Shown here: piece by piece, positions 33,380 through 43,860 of the stretch
How positions within the stretch are numbered: the first letter of the stretch is position 1
Layout: each line of letters opens with the position of its first letter
Source of the DNA: Dromiciops gliroides
Lineage: Eukaryota; Chordata; Mammalia; Microbiotheria; Microbiotheriidae
DNA: 64,000 nt
Direction: 5' to 3'
Assembly (NCBI RefSeq): GCF_019393635.1
Contig: NC_057863.1
Coordinates: 34,097,857 to 34,161,856, forward strand
The notes under the pieces: generated by a model
Told to the model about the DNA's origin: nothing
What the model saw: the letters and a program-made list of their open reading frames with translations, nothing else
Database searches by the model: none
Translations under genes and position numbers: made by a program

Positions 33380-33990
33380 TCTACGGATTCCTTCTGGTTC
33401 CAATCACCTCATTCCAACCCAAGTCCCACGCTGCAGATGACTCAGAAAAACGGCCCAATCAGAACACAAATCCTGACCACCATTCTGGCTGTACAGAGTT
33501 GATTAATCACTTGTGTTATTTGCACAGAAAATGTGTCATTTAAATCAGAGCTCTTTATGATTAAAATGTTTGCAATTAGCTCCAAATACAATTTTAAATT
33601 GCTTATGATCCAAATGCAACGAAAACAGCTTTCTTTAAGGAGACAGGAAAATGATTGTTTTAAAACATCCATTGGCGGCGGCTGCTTCTACCCTTTTACT
33701 CCTACGTCTTTTTTTCTTTTTCTTTTTTCCTTTCTTGGAAATTGTGTTTATTAAAGAGCATGCCCGACTGACTTGATTGCCTTAATTAAGGTTCACCTCT
33801 TCTCTGCTCTTGTGCCAATGAGACATGGGCTCCTCCTGCGCTTACCTGAGAAGCCTGGGGATTTCATGATGGTGCTCAGTTATGGGGGATCTTAAAAATG
33901 TGGAAAATCACATATTTTAAAGAGACTATTTGTATTTTGGGGGTGAAGGTGGCAGTCTTGAAATGATGGCGCAGGCAGGGCTAGCTAGAA
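33380..33990. other. repeat-poor block, candidate conserved element
   Basis: The core at about 33480-33690 has TTGATTAATCACTTGTG, GTGTCATTTAAATCAGAGC and GCAATTAGCTCCAAATAC, text rich in homeodomain-type TAAT/ATTA cores and free of recognised repeats. A second AT-rich palindromic bit CCTTAATTAAGG is at 33780-33791. No coding potential is seen. Confidence 0.4.
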
Positions 33991-34115
33991 GTGCTTTTCT
34001 CTGAACTGATACAATTAAATCCTGCTTGATGTTGGTGTGTCTCATTTATCTTTGCAGTTCCTGCTGAGTCTAGCACAATGTGTTACATGCAGGAGGCTCT
34101 TAATAAATGCTGACC
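33990..34115 (+). mobile_element. L2 3' end
   Basis: GTTCCTGCTGAGTCTAGCAC and GAGGCTCTTAATAAATGCTG. Confidence 0.55.
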
Positions 34116-34194
34116 TGCATTAACCAATGGGTCTGATAGGATTATCAAACTTTATAGTTTCCATACTTGAAGTACTTGCCATTTTCATTTTATT

Positions 34195-34600
34195 CACAAG
34201 AGGCAATGAAATACACTAAATAGAGAGCCAGCCTTGGAGCCAGGGAGAACTGGGTTCAGGTTCTGCTTCTGACATGAAATGACCGTGTGACCTTGGGAAA
34301 GTCCCTTAACTTCTCGGTGCTCTAGGTCGGTGGTGTCAGACTCAAATAGAAATGGTTCCCCAGGCTTATTAACATAAAAAAACCAACAAATTAACATTAT
34401 GAGGTATTGTATTTTTATTTATTTTGTTAAATATTTCCCAATAACATTTTAATTTGGTTCTAGCCCAGCCCAGGGAGTTCTGAGGGCTCCTTTGGACAAG
34501 GCAACTCTCAGACTAAATGTTACAGAGAAGGGACAGATTTCTGCTAGCAGAGGGAGTTCTTTACTGGGAGCTCCCTATGATGTTGACTGAAGTTAGGCTC
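34195..34600 (+). mobile_element. old tRNA-derived SINE split by hAT family B
   Basis: Left part AGAGAGCCAGCCTTGGAGCC to CTTCTCGGTGCTCTAGGT (34327). The right part from 34501 is GCAACTCTCAGACTAAATG, GCAGAGGGAGTTCTTTACTG and GAGCTCCCTATGATG. It is the same family as 405-770 and 32440-32860. Confidence 0.65.
34328..34500 (+). mobile_element. hAT-type MITE, family B
   Basis: It starts CGGTGGTGTCAGACTCAAATAG and shares TTTGTTAAATATTTCCCAAT with 3384-3600. The left target is CTCTAGGT (34320-34327). The right terminus is partly lost, so a clean right target copy is not visible. Confidence 0.65.
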
Positions 34601-34689
34601 CATTAGTCCAAATAATGGATCCAGGAGAGTGGTCACATTATTCAAATCCACACCACGTATTTCTACCAGTCTGTAAGCAATGACCATTT

Positions 34690-36940
34690 TTTGACATAAC
34701 TGTAATTTTGAATAATGTGATTTTGGATATATACAGTCCCTCCAGGGGATTCTTATTTGCACTACTTGGCCTCACTCTTCCACAGTCATTGGACTCCAGT
34801 GGCAAGACGAAAGTCAAGATTACTGGTGATGGCTCCACCAGATTTTCCAGAAGGTTACAATTAATGCTAGCAGGATGGTTTGTCCATCTGCAAGAAGGCA
34901 TCATTTAAATTTATAAAAAGCAAAGTGCAAGCCAAACTTAGAGAGATGCACGATTCTTGGCTCAGTAAGAAGGCAGATGAAATTCAGTTTTAAGCTGATA
35001 GTAACAATCCAAAGCACTTTTATGATGCCCTGAAGGCTCCATCAGCACTGCACCAACCACATTGATTAATGATAAGGACATGATCCTGGAGAGATGGGCT
35101 GAACAATTCCATAGTGTTCTCAAAAGACTGTCATCCATCAATGCTGAAGCCATTGACTACATACCTTAGGTTGAAGTCAATCCTTCTCTAGCTGAACTTC
35201 CACCTGAAGAAGAGGTTTTGAATGCTATTAGTCTCTTTTGCAGCTGAGATTTACAAGGCAGGGGGTCCACTGCTACAAAGCTGACTGAAACTTTCCCTGT
35301 TATATGGCAAGAGGAGGTTATCCCCAAGGAGATCAAGGATACCTCCACTGTCCATTTCTATAAAGGAAAGAGAAGTATGTTTTCCTGTGACAATCACAAG
35401 GGGTTCTCTCTCTTAGTCATTGCCAGATAGATTCTTGCCACAGTCCTCATTAATAGGCTGGAAAATGACGGTCATCTATCTGAAAGCCAATGTGGCTTCA
35501 GAAAGGGAGGAGGAACAGAACAGTTGATATGGTATTTGCTGCCTGACAACTCTAGGAGAAATGTCAGGAGCAGAACAGAGGTCTGTACACAATGTTTGTC
35601 AATCTGACAAGGTCTTTGATACAGTCAGTCATGAGGGCTTGTGGAAGATCATGGCAAAATCTGGTTGCCTAGAGAAGTTCATCAATACTGTATGCCAGTT
35701 TCACAATGGCATGCTTGCCTGAGTTCTGGATAATGGTTGATTCACTTGTGTTTTCTCAGTCACCAATAGAGTGAAGCAGGGCTGCGTCCTTGCTCTCATC
35801 ATACTTTTAAGCATGATGTTTTTAGTGATGTTACTGGATGTCTTCAATGAAGATGAAAAAGGCATTGAGGGGGGCAGCTAGGTGGCACAGTGGATAGAGC
35901 ACCAACCCTGGAATCAGGAGGACCTGAGTTCAAATCCAGCCTCAGACACTTGACACTTACTAGCTGTGTGACCCTGGGCAAGTCACCTAACCCCAACTGC
36001 CTCACTAAAAAAAGACCAAAAACCAAAAACCAACCAAACAAACAAACAAAAGGCATTGAGGGCAACTACTGAACTGACAATAAATTATTTAACTTGAAAA
36101 AGCTACAAGCCAAGACAAAAGTGGATGGAGAGTTGGTATGTTACTTTGCAAATGATTGCTCAGATGATCTGAGGCTGAGATACAACAAAATGTGGATTGA
36201 GTTTTGCTATTTGTGCTAATTTTGACTTAACAATTAACACCAAGAAAATACAGGCTCTCCACCAGCCAGAGCCATAACATCCATATGTGAAACCATCAGT
36301 TCTAGCAAATGGAGAAATTTTAAATGCTATGGATAAGTTCTCTTAACTTGGGTGTCCACATCAATGATAAGGTTGATGCACTCACTGCCAGAGCTAGTTC
36401 AGTGTGTGGGAGGCTCTAAAGCAAAGTGTGGGAGAGAAGAGGTATTAGACTGAAAGTCTACAGTGCTGTTGTGCTGATCTCATTGTGGCATGCCCATGAA
36501 AACTGCAAGGTATACCAGTGCCATGTCAGGAAACGCAATCGCTTCCATTTGAATTGTCTTTGGAAGATTCTGAAGATCACCTGGCAAGATAAGGTTCTGG
36601 ACACTGAACTCCATTCTCGAGCTAAACTGTCAGGTAATAAAATTCTACTGCAGAGGGAGCAACTCTGATGGGCTGGCCACACTGTTTGAATGCCAAATGG
36701 ACATTTGTCTAAAAGACTACTTTATGGAGAACTCGCACAAGGCAATCTCTTCCATGAAGGTCAGAACTGATGCAAGGACACTCTCAAGATCTTGCTGAAG
36801 AACTTTGGAATCGATTGTGAGGCATGAAAGACACTGGCATAGGACCAAGCAGGATGTTGTGCCTGCCTCAAAGAAGGTGCTGTGCTCTATGAGTGAAGCA
36901 GACTTTTAGTACCCTCAATACCTTTCTAGCATGGTATGGC
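34690..36940 (+). pseudogene. degenerate non-LTR retrotransposon (RTE-like), RT remnants
   Basis: Frame-broken coding remnants run along the plus strand. Near 35475 the text translates in pieces to an ESQCGFRKG-like motif, near 35760 to GVKQGC, and near 36130 to an FA(N)D-like catalytic box. These are the usual order of reverse-transcriptase blocks in a non-LTR element. The 3' part (36420-36720) keeps a short ORF resembling the post-RT region. Many stops and frameshifts make it inactive. A WSINE interrupts it at 35871-36047. The RTE clade assignment is tentative. Confidence 0.7.
35871..36047 (+). mobile_element. WSINE1-like SINE nested in the dead LINE
   Basis: The duplication AAAAGGCATTGAGG is at 35857-35870 and 36048-36061. 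The tail is unusual: ACCAAAAACC and (AAAC)n rather than pure A. Confidence 0.95.
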
Positions 36941-37194
36941 TAGCGAGAATTTGGGCCCAGTCTACAAAGGCCCAGGCCCTTCTCTGTGTTTCAATGAGGC
37001 ATATGAGGCAGGCTGGAGTGGAAGATAGACGGTTGAGTGTAGGATGAAGTGGCTATGAAGGGAAAAAAAATCTCTTAAAAATGTCAGGAAGGCATGACAA
37101 GCAGAGGACTGTCTGGAGAGTGGTTTTGACATAGCAATTGCTTGTTTAACCCAGTTGGTTAAAGGAAGACTCACAGCTGCTCAGGGATCTGTTT

Positions 37195-37330
37195 TTCCAT
37201 TAGCAAATCAACCAACCAACATTCATTAAACACTTGCTGTGTCCCAGGCAGAGTGCTGGGTGCTCAGGATGCAAAACAAACATAGGAAACAGTTCCTGCC
37301 TTCAAGGAGCTTATATTCTATTAGAAAAGA
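37195..37330 (-). mobile_element. L2 3' end
   Basis: CAACATTCATTAAACACTTGC, TCCCAGGCAGAGTGCTGGG and TTCAAGGAGCTTATATTC. Confidence 0.75.
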
Positions 37331-38175
37331 AAAATGAGCAGACTACTGTCCTCTTGAGCAACCAGGGCGAAAGGGCAGGGCACTGTTGAGAAAATCGGAT
37401 ATCAAAGGGGAAACAAAGGCTCTGGATAAATAATCATGGGTGACATTGAAGCATCATCATCCTCCAAAGGCTGTCAGAGCTGAGAACCATGACCGCCATG
37501 TTTAGCCTGGAGGAGGAAAGATATGGAGTTGGGGCATGATAGCTAGTAACAAGCGTTTGGGAGCCATCCTGGGGAAGGATTGTATTTGTTCTATTCGGCC
37601 ACAGAGGGCAGAACTGGTGACAGTGCATGGATGGTACAAAAAAGGCCAGTTTAGGGTTGATGTCAGGAAAAGCTACTTCACTCATAGTGCTACCTGAAAG
37701 TGGAATGGTCTGCCTCAAGAGGCTGGGGTCTCCTCCTTGGAGGTCATCAAGCAGAGGCTGGAAACTCCCTTCTCAGTGATAGTAAGGATTCCTTCTTGTC
37801 TAGGTGCTTAGAAAGGCAAAGGTCTCTACTGTATTTGGGCCATCTCCAGTTGTCCTGATCTAGGTCTTGCCACTGGATCCCGATGGCTCCAGAGGAGAGT
37901 GAGGCTGGTGACTTTGCGCAGCTCTGTCCCACTTAACTGATGCCATTGGTCCTCTTCAAGACGGAAGGGTAAACCACCACCACAACAAGGTTATAGATAA
38001 GGAAAATGGAGGCTGAGCTTTTAAGTCATTCACCCAAGATGGTTACCCCTAGTGTGGCTAGCATGTGAACCCACGTCCTCTGATTGCAAATACACTGTTC
38101 CTTTCACTCATTTTATTCTGAATTTTAAAAATACTCATGATTCCAAGTGAATTAAAATTTAATTCTAATTAATAT
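37331..38175. mobile_element. CR1/L3 fragment and MIR3-like fragment, rest unclassified
   Basis: 37615-37770 is CR1/L3 (GGGTTGATGTCAGGAAAAGC, GAAAGTGGAATGGTCTGCC, GGAGGTCATCAAGCAGAGG). 37985-38110 is MIR3-like (AGATAAGGAAAATGGAGGC, GAACCCACGTCCTCTG). No gene is seen. Confidence 0.6.
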
Positions 38176-38845
38176 TGCTTTGAAACTGGCTTGAAGCTTA
38201 TGGCTTCCTATTGCCTTTAGCACAAAATGTAAACTCCATTGTTTGACGTTTAAAATCCTTGATAATCTGACTTTAACCTCCCTTTCCAGACTGGTTTTTA
38301 ATTCCTGCTCCTAGTGCATTTTTTTTGGTGGGGCAATGAGGGTTAAGTGACTTGCCCAGGGTCACACAGCTAATGATTGTCAAATGTCTGAGACTGGATT
38401 TGAACTCAGGTCCCTCTGAATCCAGGGCTGGTGCTTTATCCACAGTGCCACCTAGCTGCCCCCTCCTAGTGCATTCTTCGTCCTAGTCCTAACGGCCTAT
38501 AGTCTAGTCTCAGTAAACAATGTTCCAGATCCTGCACTGGCTGTCCCATATGGCTGGAATGCTCTTCCTCTTCACCTCTGAATCATGGAGTCCTTGGCCC
38601 CTTTCAAGGCTCAGTTCATGTCCCATCTCCTACACAAGCCGTTTCATGATGGAGCTGGTAGGTGCTCTCCTCCTTCTCTCACCTCCAACTACTTTGTATT
38701 GACTTATCTGTATATACATTTTTTCTTGCCCCTCTTTCCCTTCCTTCAGTAGAAGATATGTTCCTTGAAGGCAGAAAATGTTCAGTTTTGTCTTTGAATA
38801 CCTATGCTCCACCACAGCACAGCAGCTTAATAAACGCCAGTTGAA
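38175..38845 (+). mobile_element. long L2 3' region split by a WSINE
   Basis: The outer L2 runs from TTCCTATTGCCTTTAGCAC through ATCTGACTTTAACCTCCC, resumes after 38476 with CCCATATGGCTGGAATGCTC and CAAGGCTCAGTTCATGTCCC, and ends GCAGCTTAATAAACGCCAG. About 530 bp of L2 3' sequence is retained. Confidence 0.8.
38321..38462 (-). mobile_element. WSINE1-like SINE nested in L2
   Basis: The duplication CTCCTAGTGCATT is at 38308-38320 and 38463-38475. Confidence 0.95.
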
Positions 38846-38859
38846 TGGAGTTGTTTCTA

Positions 38860-39520
38860 AAATGAAATTTGATTCTGAAATTGAATTGGGGATGGGATGG
38901 GCACAATCTTTGATAGATCGATGTTATGCTTAAATTTTTGTTTGTTCTCAAACCATCAGACAAAAGTGCACCTCTCTCTTTTCTCACCTGGCGGATTTGG
39001 AAAATTATCCAGGGCTGCAGCGATAAAAGGACAAATGGAAGTCATTGCCCAGAAGACATCAGAAGCATTTAGAGAGCTGGGAGCACTTGACATTCCAGCT
39101 CTTGGGACTGAAAGTACCTTTGTGCTAAACTGTGTTACCAGCCCTTTATTGAAAATGCACATATATCAGTGGGATAAAAAGCCTTTTGCTACATGGAGCC
39201 CAGAACTGGCTATAACAACATCCTGGAAGCCGGGTGCCAAAGCAGCTTTTAAAAATTCATTCATTTATTTTTTTAAGGAAACAACTTTTGTTGCCTTGGA
39301 GAAGGACAGATGTACTCTCGTGGCTTAGCACTGGAGTATTCCCTGTGCGTTGTGATCCCTTTAGTAAGCACAAATGACAGAAACAACATTCCTTCTGAAG
39401 CTGAATCCTTGTTCACTACCTACCTACCAAGGGTCTTAGGCAGCTTCAAGATGTACTCAGTGACCTGTCATTTTATAAGGGAAGCCATTTTTCTCCTGCA
39501 CCTAGGTATAGAGGAAGAGG
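38860..39520. other. repeat-poor sequence with an unrecognised open frame
   Basis: A 143-codon plus-strand frame (38897-39328) overlaps a 68-codon frame on the other strand. I recognise no domain, and there is no evident start context or flanking splice pair supporting a gene. Left as non-coding. Confidence 0.4.
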
Positions 39521-39524
39521 CATT

Positions 39525-39850
39525 GTGGAGTGGTGGAGAGAGCATTGGACTAGTTCTGCCATGCTATAAATTCTCTGCATCAATGAGCCTGTTTTATCAT
39601 CTGTAAAATGGAGCTAATGATAACTTGCATTTCCTGTCTTACAGGATTGGTCCTAATGATCAAATGAGATAATGGAGTTGAAAAGCATCATGGGACTTTC
39701 AGAGTTTTCAGTTGTCTTGGAGACCATCAAACTCTCTGATTTTATAGATGAGGAAATAAAATATGGTAGAGGGGCATCATTTAACCAAGGTCAATGAGAT
39801 TCTAAGTAGCAAAAGCCACATTCTCATTTCAGATCCAGAAGTCTCTCTCC
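39525..39850 (+). mobile_element. two MIR-class fragments
   Basis: 39525-39690 (GAGGCATTGTGGAGTGGTGG, TTTATCATCTGTAAAATGG) and 39720-39850 (TTTATAGATGAGGAAATAAA, TTTAACCAAGGTCAATGAG). Confidence 0.65.
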
Positions 39851-39929
39851 TTCCCTCTTATTTTTTCTTAAGTTTTTTTTTCCTTTTAATTGCTGTCTTT
39901 TGTTTTTACATTGCCTTGATTTCCTGGTG

Positions 39930-40009
39930 CAGGTTGTCCCAAAAGTCTTGGTGTAATCTTAAGCTATTAAAGTTTAAAATTGTACTAAGACTTTTGGGGA
40001 CACTCTGCA
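39930..40009. mobile_element. 80-bp palindromic mariner-type MITE
   Basis: The two halves are near-perfect inverted repeats: GTTGTCCCAAAAGTCTTGGT on the left and TACTAAGACTTTTGGGGACA on the right, around a TTAAGCTATTAAAGTTTAA centre. Size and design parallel the human MADE1 mariner MITE, though the sequence differs. It is non-coding. Confidence 0.75.
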
Positions 40010-40169
40010 TAGACCTATTTCCCCCTGGAGATTTATCCCTTATAACAGGGACAGAACAAGGACAGAAGGCAAGAGGGAGGGGAAAAAGTAAAATGGTATC
40101 CAGCAAAATTAACCAATATATCAACTCAGTCTGATGGCAGGTATCACTTACAAGCTCTCCTCAGTAGAA

Positions 40170-40755
40170 GTGACCTAAAAGCTGTTCCCAAGGCATGGCA
40201 GTTCATTTTCCTTGTCCATACATTTGCATAGGTGGTTGCCCATGCCTGGAATTCTTTCTCTCCTTCCCTCTGCCTCACAGACTCCCTAACTTTTAAAAAA
40301 GCACCACTTGAGCATCCCCTCCTGTATAGTCTTTCCCAATATCCACTCACCCATTCTTCCCTGCCAAATGTTTGTGCTTGAAATTATTTTGAATCAGTGC
40401 ATACCTTGAGTTTAGTTGCCTATATACCTGTTGCGAACTCCCCCTTCTGCCCTCAAAAGAATATCAGCTTCCTGTGGGCAAGGACTATCTATCTATCTAT
40501 CCAATGATCCATTGATCCAATATCCATCTATCCATCCATCTATCCATCCTTCCATTGATCCATCCATCCATGGATCCACCCATCCATCCACCCATCCACC
40601 CACCCATTCATCCATCCATCCATGGATCCATGGATCCACCCATTCATCATCCACCCATTCATCTATCCATTTATTTACTGTCCTTCTATCCCCAGTGCTT
40701 AGCACATGGTCTGGTACATGATAGATGTTTAATAAATGCTTGTTGGTTGATAGGC
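40170..40755 (+). mobile_element. L2 3' region with internal (ATCC)n
   Basis: GGCATGGCAGTTCATTTTCC, TTGCCCATGCCTGGAATTC and TCCCCAGTGCTTAGCACATGG through to AATAAATGCTTGTTGG. The segment between GGGCAAGGAC and TTTACTGTCC has been replaced by the tetranucleotide array at 40484-40672. Confidence 0.75.
40484..40672 (+). repeat. (ATCC)n/(ATCT)n array inside L2
   Basis: Interspersed ATCT, ATCC and CACC units with embedded GGATCCAT. Overlapping open frames on both strands here are repeat translations. Confidence 0.93.
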
Positions 40756-40759
40756 ATTT

Positions 40760-41595
40760 AAGAAATGCACCACTGTATATAAACTATCTTTATGAATTCA
40801 GAGAAATCTGCTCCCTCTGCTCCTCATCTTATTTCAGGTAGAAAGCCCACTTTAAGCAGATGGCTACCGAAAGCACATAGAGACCTGAAGTTTTGATGAG
40901 ATGAAGACTTTTTTTTCATGCAGATGTTTTTAAAAACCCCAGCTTTGCCCCTCCTCCCCATGCACCATTTTTAAGTCATAAAGGAGATGATGAAAGACCA
41001 CTGTCTTCCTGTAGGGCCACGTAGAGGCACTTTCATTCTTGTATTTCTTGAAAAGATGAAAGGTATAATGAGTACACTATAAATGATTGAATGAGCTCCC
41101 AGTCAATTGCTCTGAACTATATATTAATCCCACTTTCAATGCAGAATGGAAGATGTCCTATGGTTCATTTAGCTACCAAGTGGTAGGCACTGCTCCTCTG
41201 TTATTCTCCCGAATTATAAAGAACTGTAAATATTTTAATATATAAAATAAATGCAATAAAATGCTAGGCTGCAATGCCAAGCTTCCCTTTTGGTAATAGA
41301 AAAAGATTAACTTCAAGGATGAATTGCAAGCTTATTCTTCAGTCAAAAATGAGATTAAAATTTTTTTGACTGCTTACTCCCATCTAGAGACGTTTCTTTT
41401 TCTTTCCTTTAAACTGCCCTTCAGAAAAAATATTTTTAAATAGATTTTTGTGTGTGTGTGAAATAAATGTAAGAATTATTGATAAGCTTGAAAAGAATAG
41501 GGTAATTTCCAGTTTATGTTGTAGTAGTCTCACTTTGTTCTTTGTCCCTTTGTGGGAGAGTGAAGTGTTTCATTCATTCATTTAATTTCATTTCA
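40760..41595. other. repeat-poor block, candidate conserved element
   Basis: About 800 bp without recognised repeats. The stretch 41080-41300 (AAATGATTGAATGAGCTCCC, ATATATTAATCCCACTTTC) is AT-rich and distinct from the repeats around it. No gene. Confidence 0.4.
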
Positions 41596-41599
41596 CTTC

Positions 41600-41790
41600 C
41601 TCATTCCTTTTATTTATTCAACATATGTGATGCATCTACTCTTTAGAAAAAAATCACTGCATTAGACACTAGAAAAGATACTAAAATAAGATATTCCCCC
41701 CTAGCTTCAAAGAGCTTATAGTCCGGTAGAGTAGATAAAAAACAAAACAAAAACAAAAACATTTACAAGGTGCCTAAGCAAAGTACAGAG
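41600..41790 (-). mobile_element. L2 3' end, diverged
   Basis: TTATTCAACATATGTGATGC and CTTCAAAGAGCTTATAGTCC. Confidence 0.55.
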
Positions 41791-42328
41791 TCCACATGCT
41801 CCCATACACGTAGGGCTTAGGAAGATGCTTCTGAGTTAAATTGTATTTAAGCCATATCTGTCACTGGCAAGGTCTTTGTGTCATGACAGAAAGAGATGCT
41901 CTTGAAATGGCAATGAGTAACAGAGGTTTGGACCTGTCAAACTGTTCTTGGTCAGAGAAATGAGAGGGTCTTCCAGGGTGCTCAAAGTTACATTTCAGCT
42001 TTATGCAGGCCTTGTATAAGTGCTGGTTAAAACTTCTAAGTCCTGTTCTAGAAATGAAGACACACCCATGCTTCTTAAATACTACCCCCCTAACTTTGAT
42101 GATCTATATTTTGATTTTATTTCCCTCTACAGCCCCTTTCTCTAGGATAAACCTATGGGGTTACAAGTTATCTTACTATTTCTTAATATGTTAATATATG
42201 CAATACATATGTATATATATACATGTGTTAAATGCATGTATATATGTATATGTACCCATATATGATATTTTTTCTTACTTGACCTATCCTAGAATTCCTG
42301 GCAGTTTGATTATTTCTGGGGGTCTGGC
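41791..42328. other. unclassified; AT-rich tract at 42180-42265
   Basis: ATGTATATATATACATGTG forms a short near-palindrome. No gene or family is recognised. Confidence 0.45.
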
Positions 42329-42835
42329 ATCAATCAATCAGCCAACAAACATTTATTAAGTGCTTATTATATACAAGGCACTTGCTAAGCACTGGACACA
42401 TAAAGAAAAAAGGTGAAGTAACTGCTATCGTGGACCTTACATCCTATTGGGGAAAACTACCTGTGGATACAGATATCTACAGAATATATGCAAAATGAAT
42501 GCCAGGTAGTTTTAGGAGGGAGGGCATTGGCTGCTGGAGGAATCAAAAAAATCTCCTTTCTCACAGAAGTGGGGCCCTTGAGCTAAATCTCATAAGGAAT
42601 GCAGGAATTCTAAGAGGCAGATATGAGAAGGCATTATAGGCTTGAAGAATAGTCAGTTTAAAGGCATGGGGATTTCATGTTGGGTATGAGGAAGGGCAAG
42701 CCGACCAGTGTGGTTAGGTTGAAAGGAGAAGATGTCTAGGGAGTCTGGGAGGATGGGAAAAGTAGGAAGGGGTCAGCTTGTAAAAGGTTTAAATGCCAAA
42801 AAGGTGTTATTGCATTCCAGTAGCAAGGATTTCTC
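42329..42835 (-). mobile_element. L2-like dispersed repeat
   Basis: CAACAAACATTTATTAAGTG and ATACAAGGCACTTGCTAAGC, then TCTAAGAGGCAGATATGAGAAGG, GGGCAAGCCGACCAGTGTGG and TAAAAGGTTTAAATGCC, the same long repeat as at 51020 and 54906. Confidence 0.65.
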
Positions 42836-42950
42836 TCTCTGTCTCTGTCTCTCTGTCTCTGTCTGTCTCTGTCTCCCTCTTTTTCTCTCTGTCTCTCTTT
42901 CTCTTTCTCTCTGTCTCTGTCTGTCTCTGTCTCTGTCTCTGTCTGATTCT
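42836..42950 (+). repeat. (CTCTGT)n microsatellite
   Basis: TCTCTGTC units with CTTT interruptions. Confidence 0.95.
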
Positions 42951-43224
42951 CTGTGTGTAAGGGGATTCACTTTACTTTCTCATTACCCAAATGGAATTCC
43001 AAGTGAATTCCAACTCCCTTAAAGTTTTACCATGGCTTTGTGGATGCTGAAGGGAATGTGGGACATTTATACACATTTACTGGCATTATTATGGGAAGCA
43101 GTTGGGAAATAATCAAAGAGAATGCACTGTGGCAATGTGTCCTGAGTACTAAAATAACACATAATCAAAGACAAGGAAGAATGGCACCACGTAGGAAAGA
43201 ATTCTGGATATAGGTGAACGTTAG

Positions 43225-43560
43225 GATGATTACAGAATCTTAAAGGGGGATGTCCTCAGAGACAATCTAGCACAACCCACACCTCGACAGAAATCTCTGA
43301 TTCTTTATCACTGATTGTCATCCCCTCCTTTACTTGAGCAGCTCTAGAAAGGAGGAACCCACCATCTCTTTTTTTTTATTTTTAAATTTTTTCCGGGGCA
43401 ATGAGGGTTAAGTGACTTGCCCAAGGCCACATGGCTAGTAAGTGTCAAGTGTCTGAGGCAGGATTTGAACTCAGGTCCTCCTGAATCCAGGGCCAGTGCT
43501 CTATCCACTGTGCCACCTAGCTGCTCCAGAACCCATCATCTCTTGAGGAAGCCAGCTTTA
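43225..43560 (-). mobile_element. CR1/L3 fragment split by a WSINE
   Basis: TCTAGCACAACCCACACCTCG and TACTTGAGCAGCTCTAGAAAG before the insert, GAACCCATCATCTCTTGAGG after it. Confidence 0.6.
43371..43528 (-). mobile_element. WSINE1-like SINE nested in CR1/L3
   Basis: The 16-bp duplication GAACCCACCATCTCTT (43355-43370) reappears with one change at 43529-43544. Confidence 0.94.
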
Positions 43561-43674
43561 ATTGCTGGTAGTCCCTTTCTCCTTTCCTTCTTTTTTACCT
43601 TCCTCTCTCCCTTCCTTGCCTCCAAGGGTATGAAAAAAATTAGAGACTTGACCTGAAACATAGGGGATAATGAT

Positions 43675-43860
43675 GGAAACAGGATCCAGGACAGTGTCCC
43701 AGCTGGAGTCTCCCTCAGTTTCTTCACTTGTAAAATGGGGATAATAATAGTACCTATTTTACAGGGTTGTTGTAAGGATCAAATGAGGTGATATTTGTAA
43801 AGTGCCCAGCACAGTGATTGGCACACAATAGGTGCTTTAAAAAAGCTTGTTCCCTTCCAT
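43675..43860 (+). mobile_element. MIR-class SINE 3' half
   Basis: CTCAGTTTCTTCACTTGTAAA, GGGTTGTTGTAAGGATCAAA and GGCACACAATAGGTGCTTT. Confidence 0.8.

Noticed and set aside
38897..39328. 143-codon plus-strand open frame in repeat-poor DNA
   Set aside because: No domain recognised; an antisense frame overlaps it. Kept as unassigned; a protein search could reopen it.
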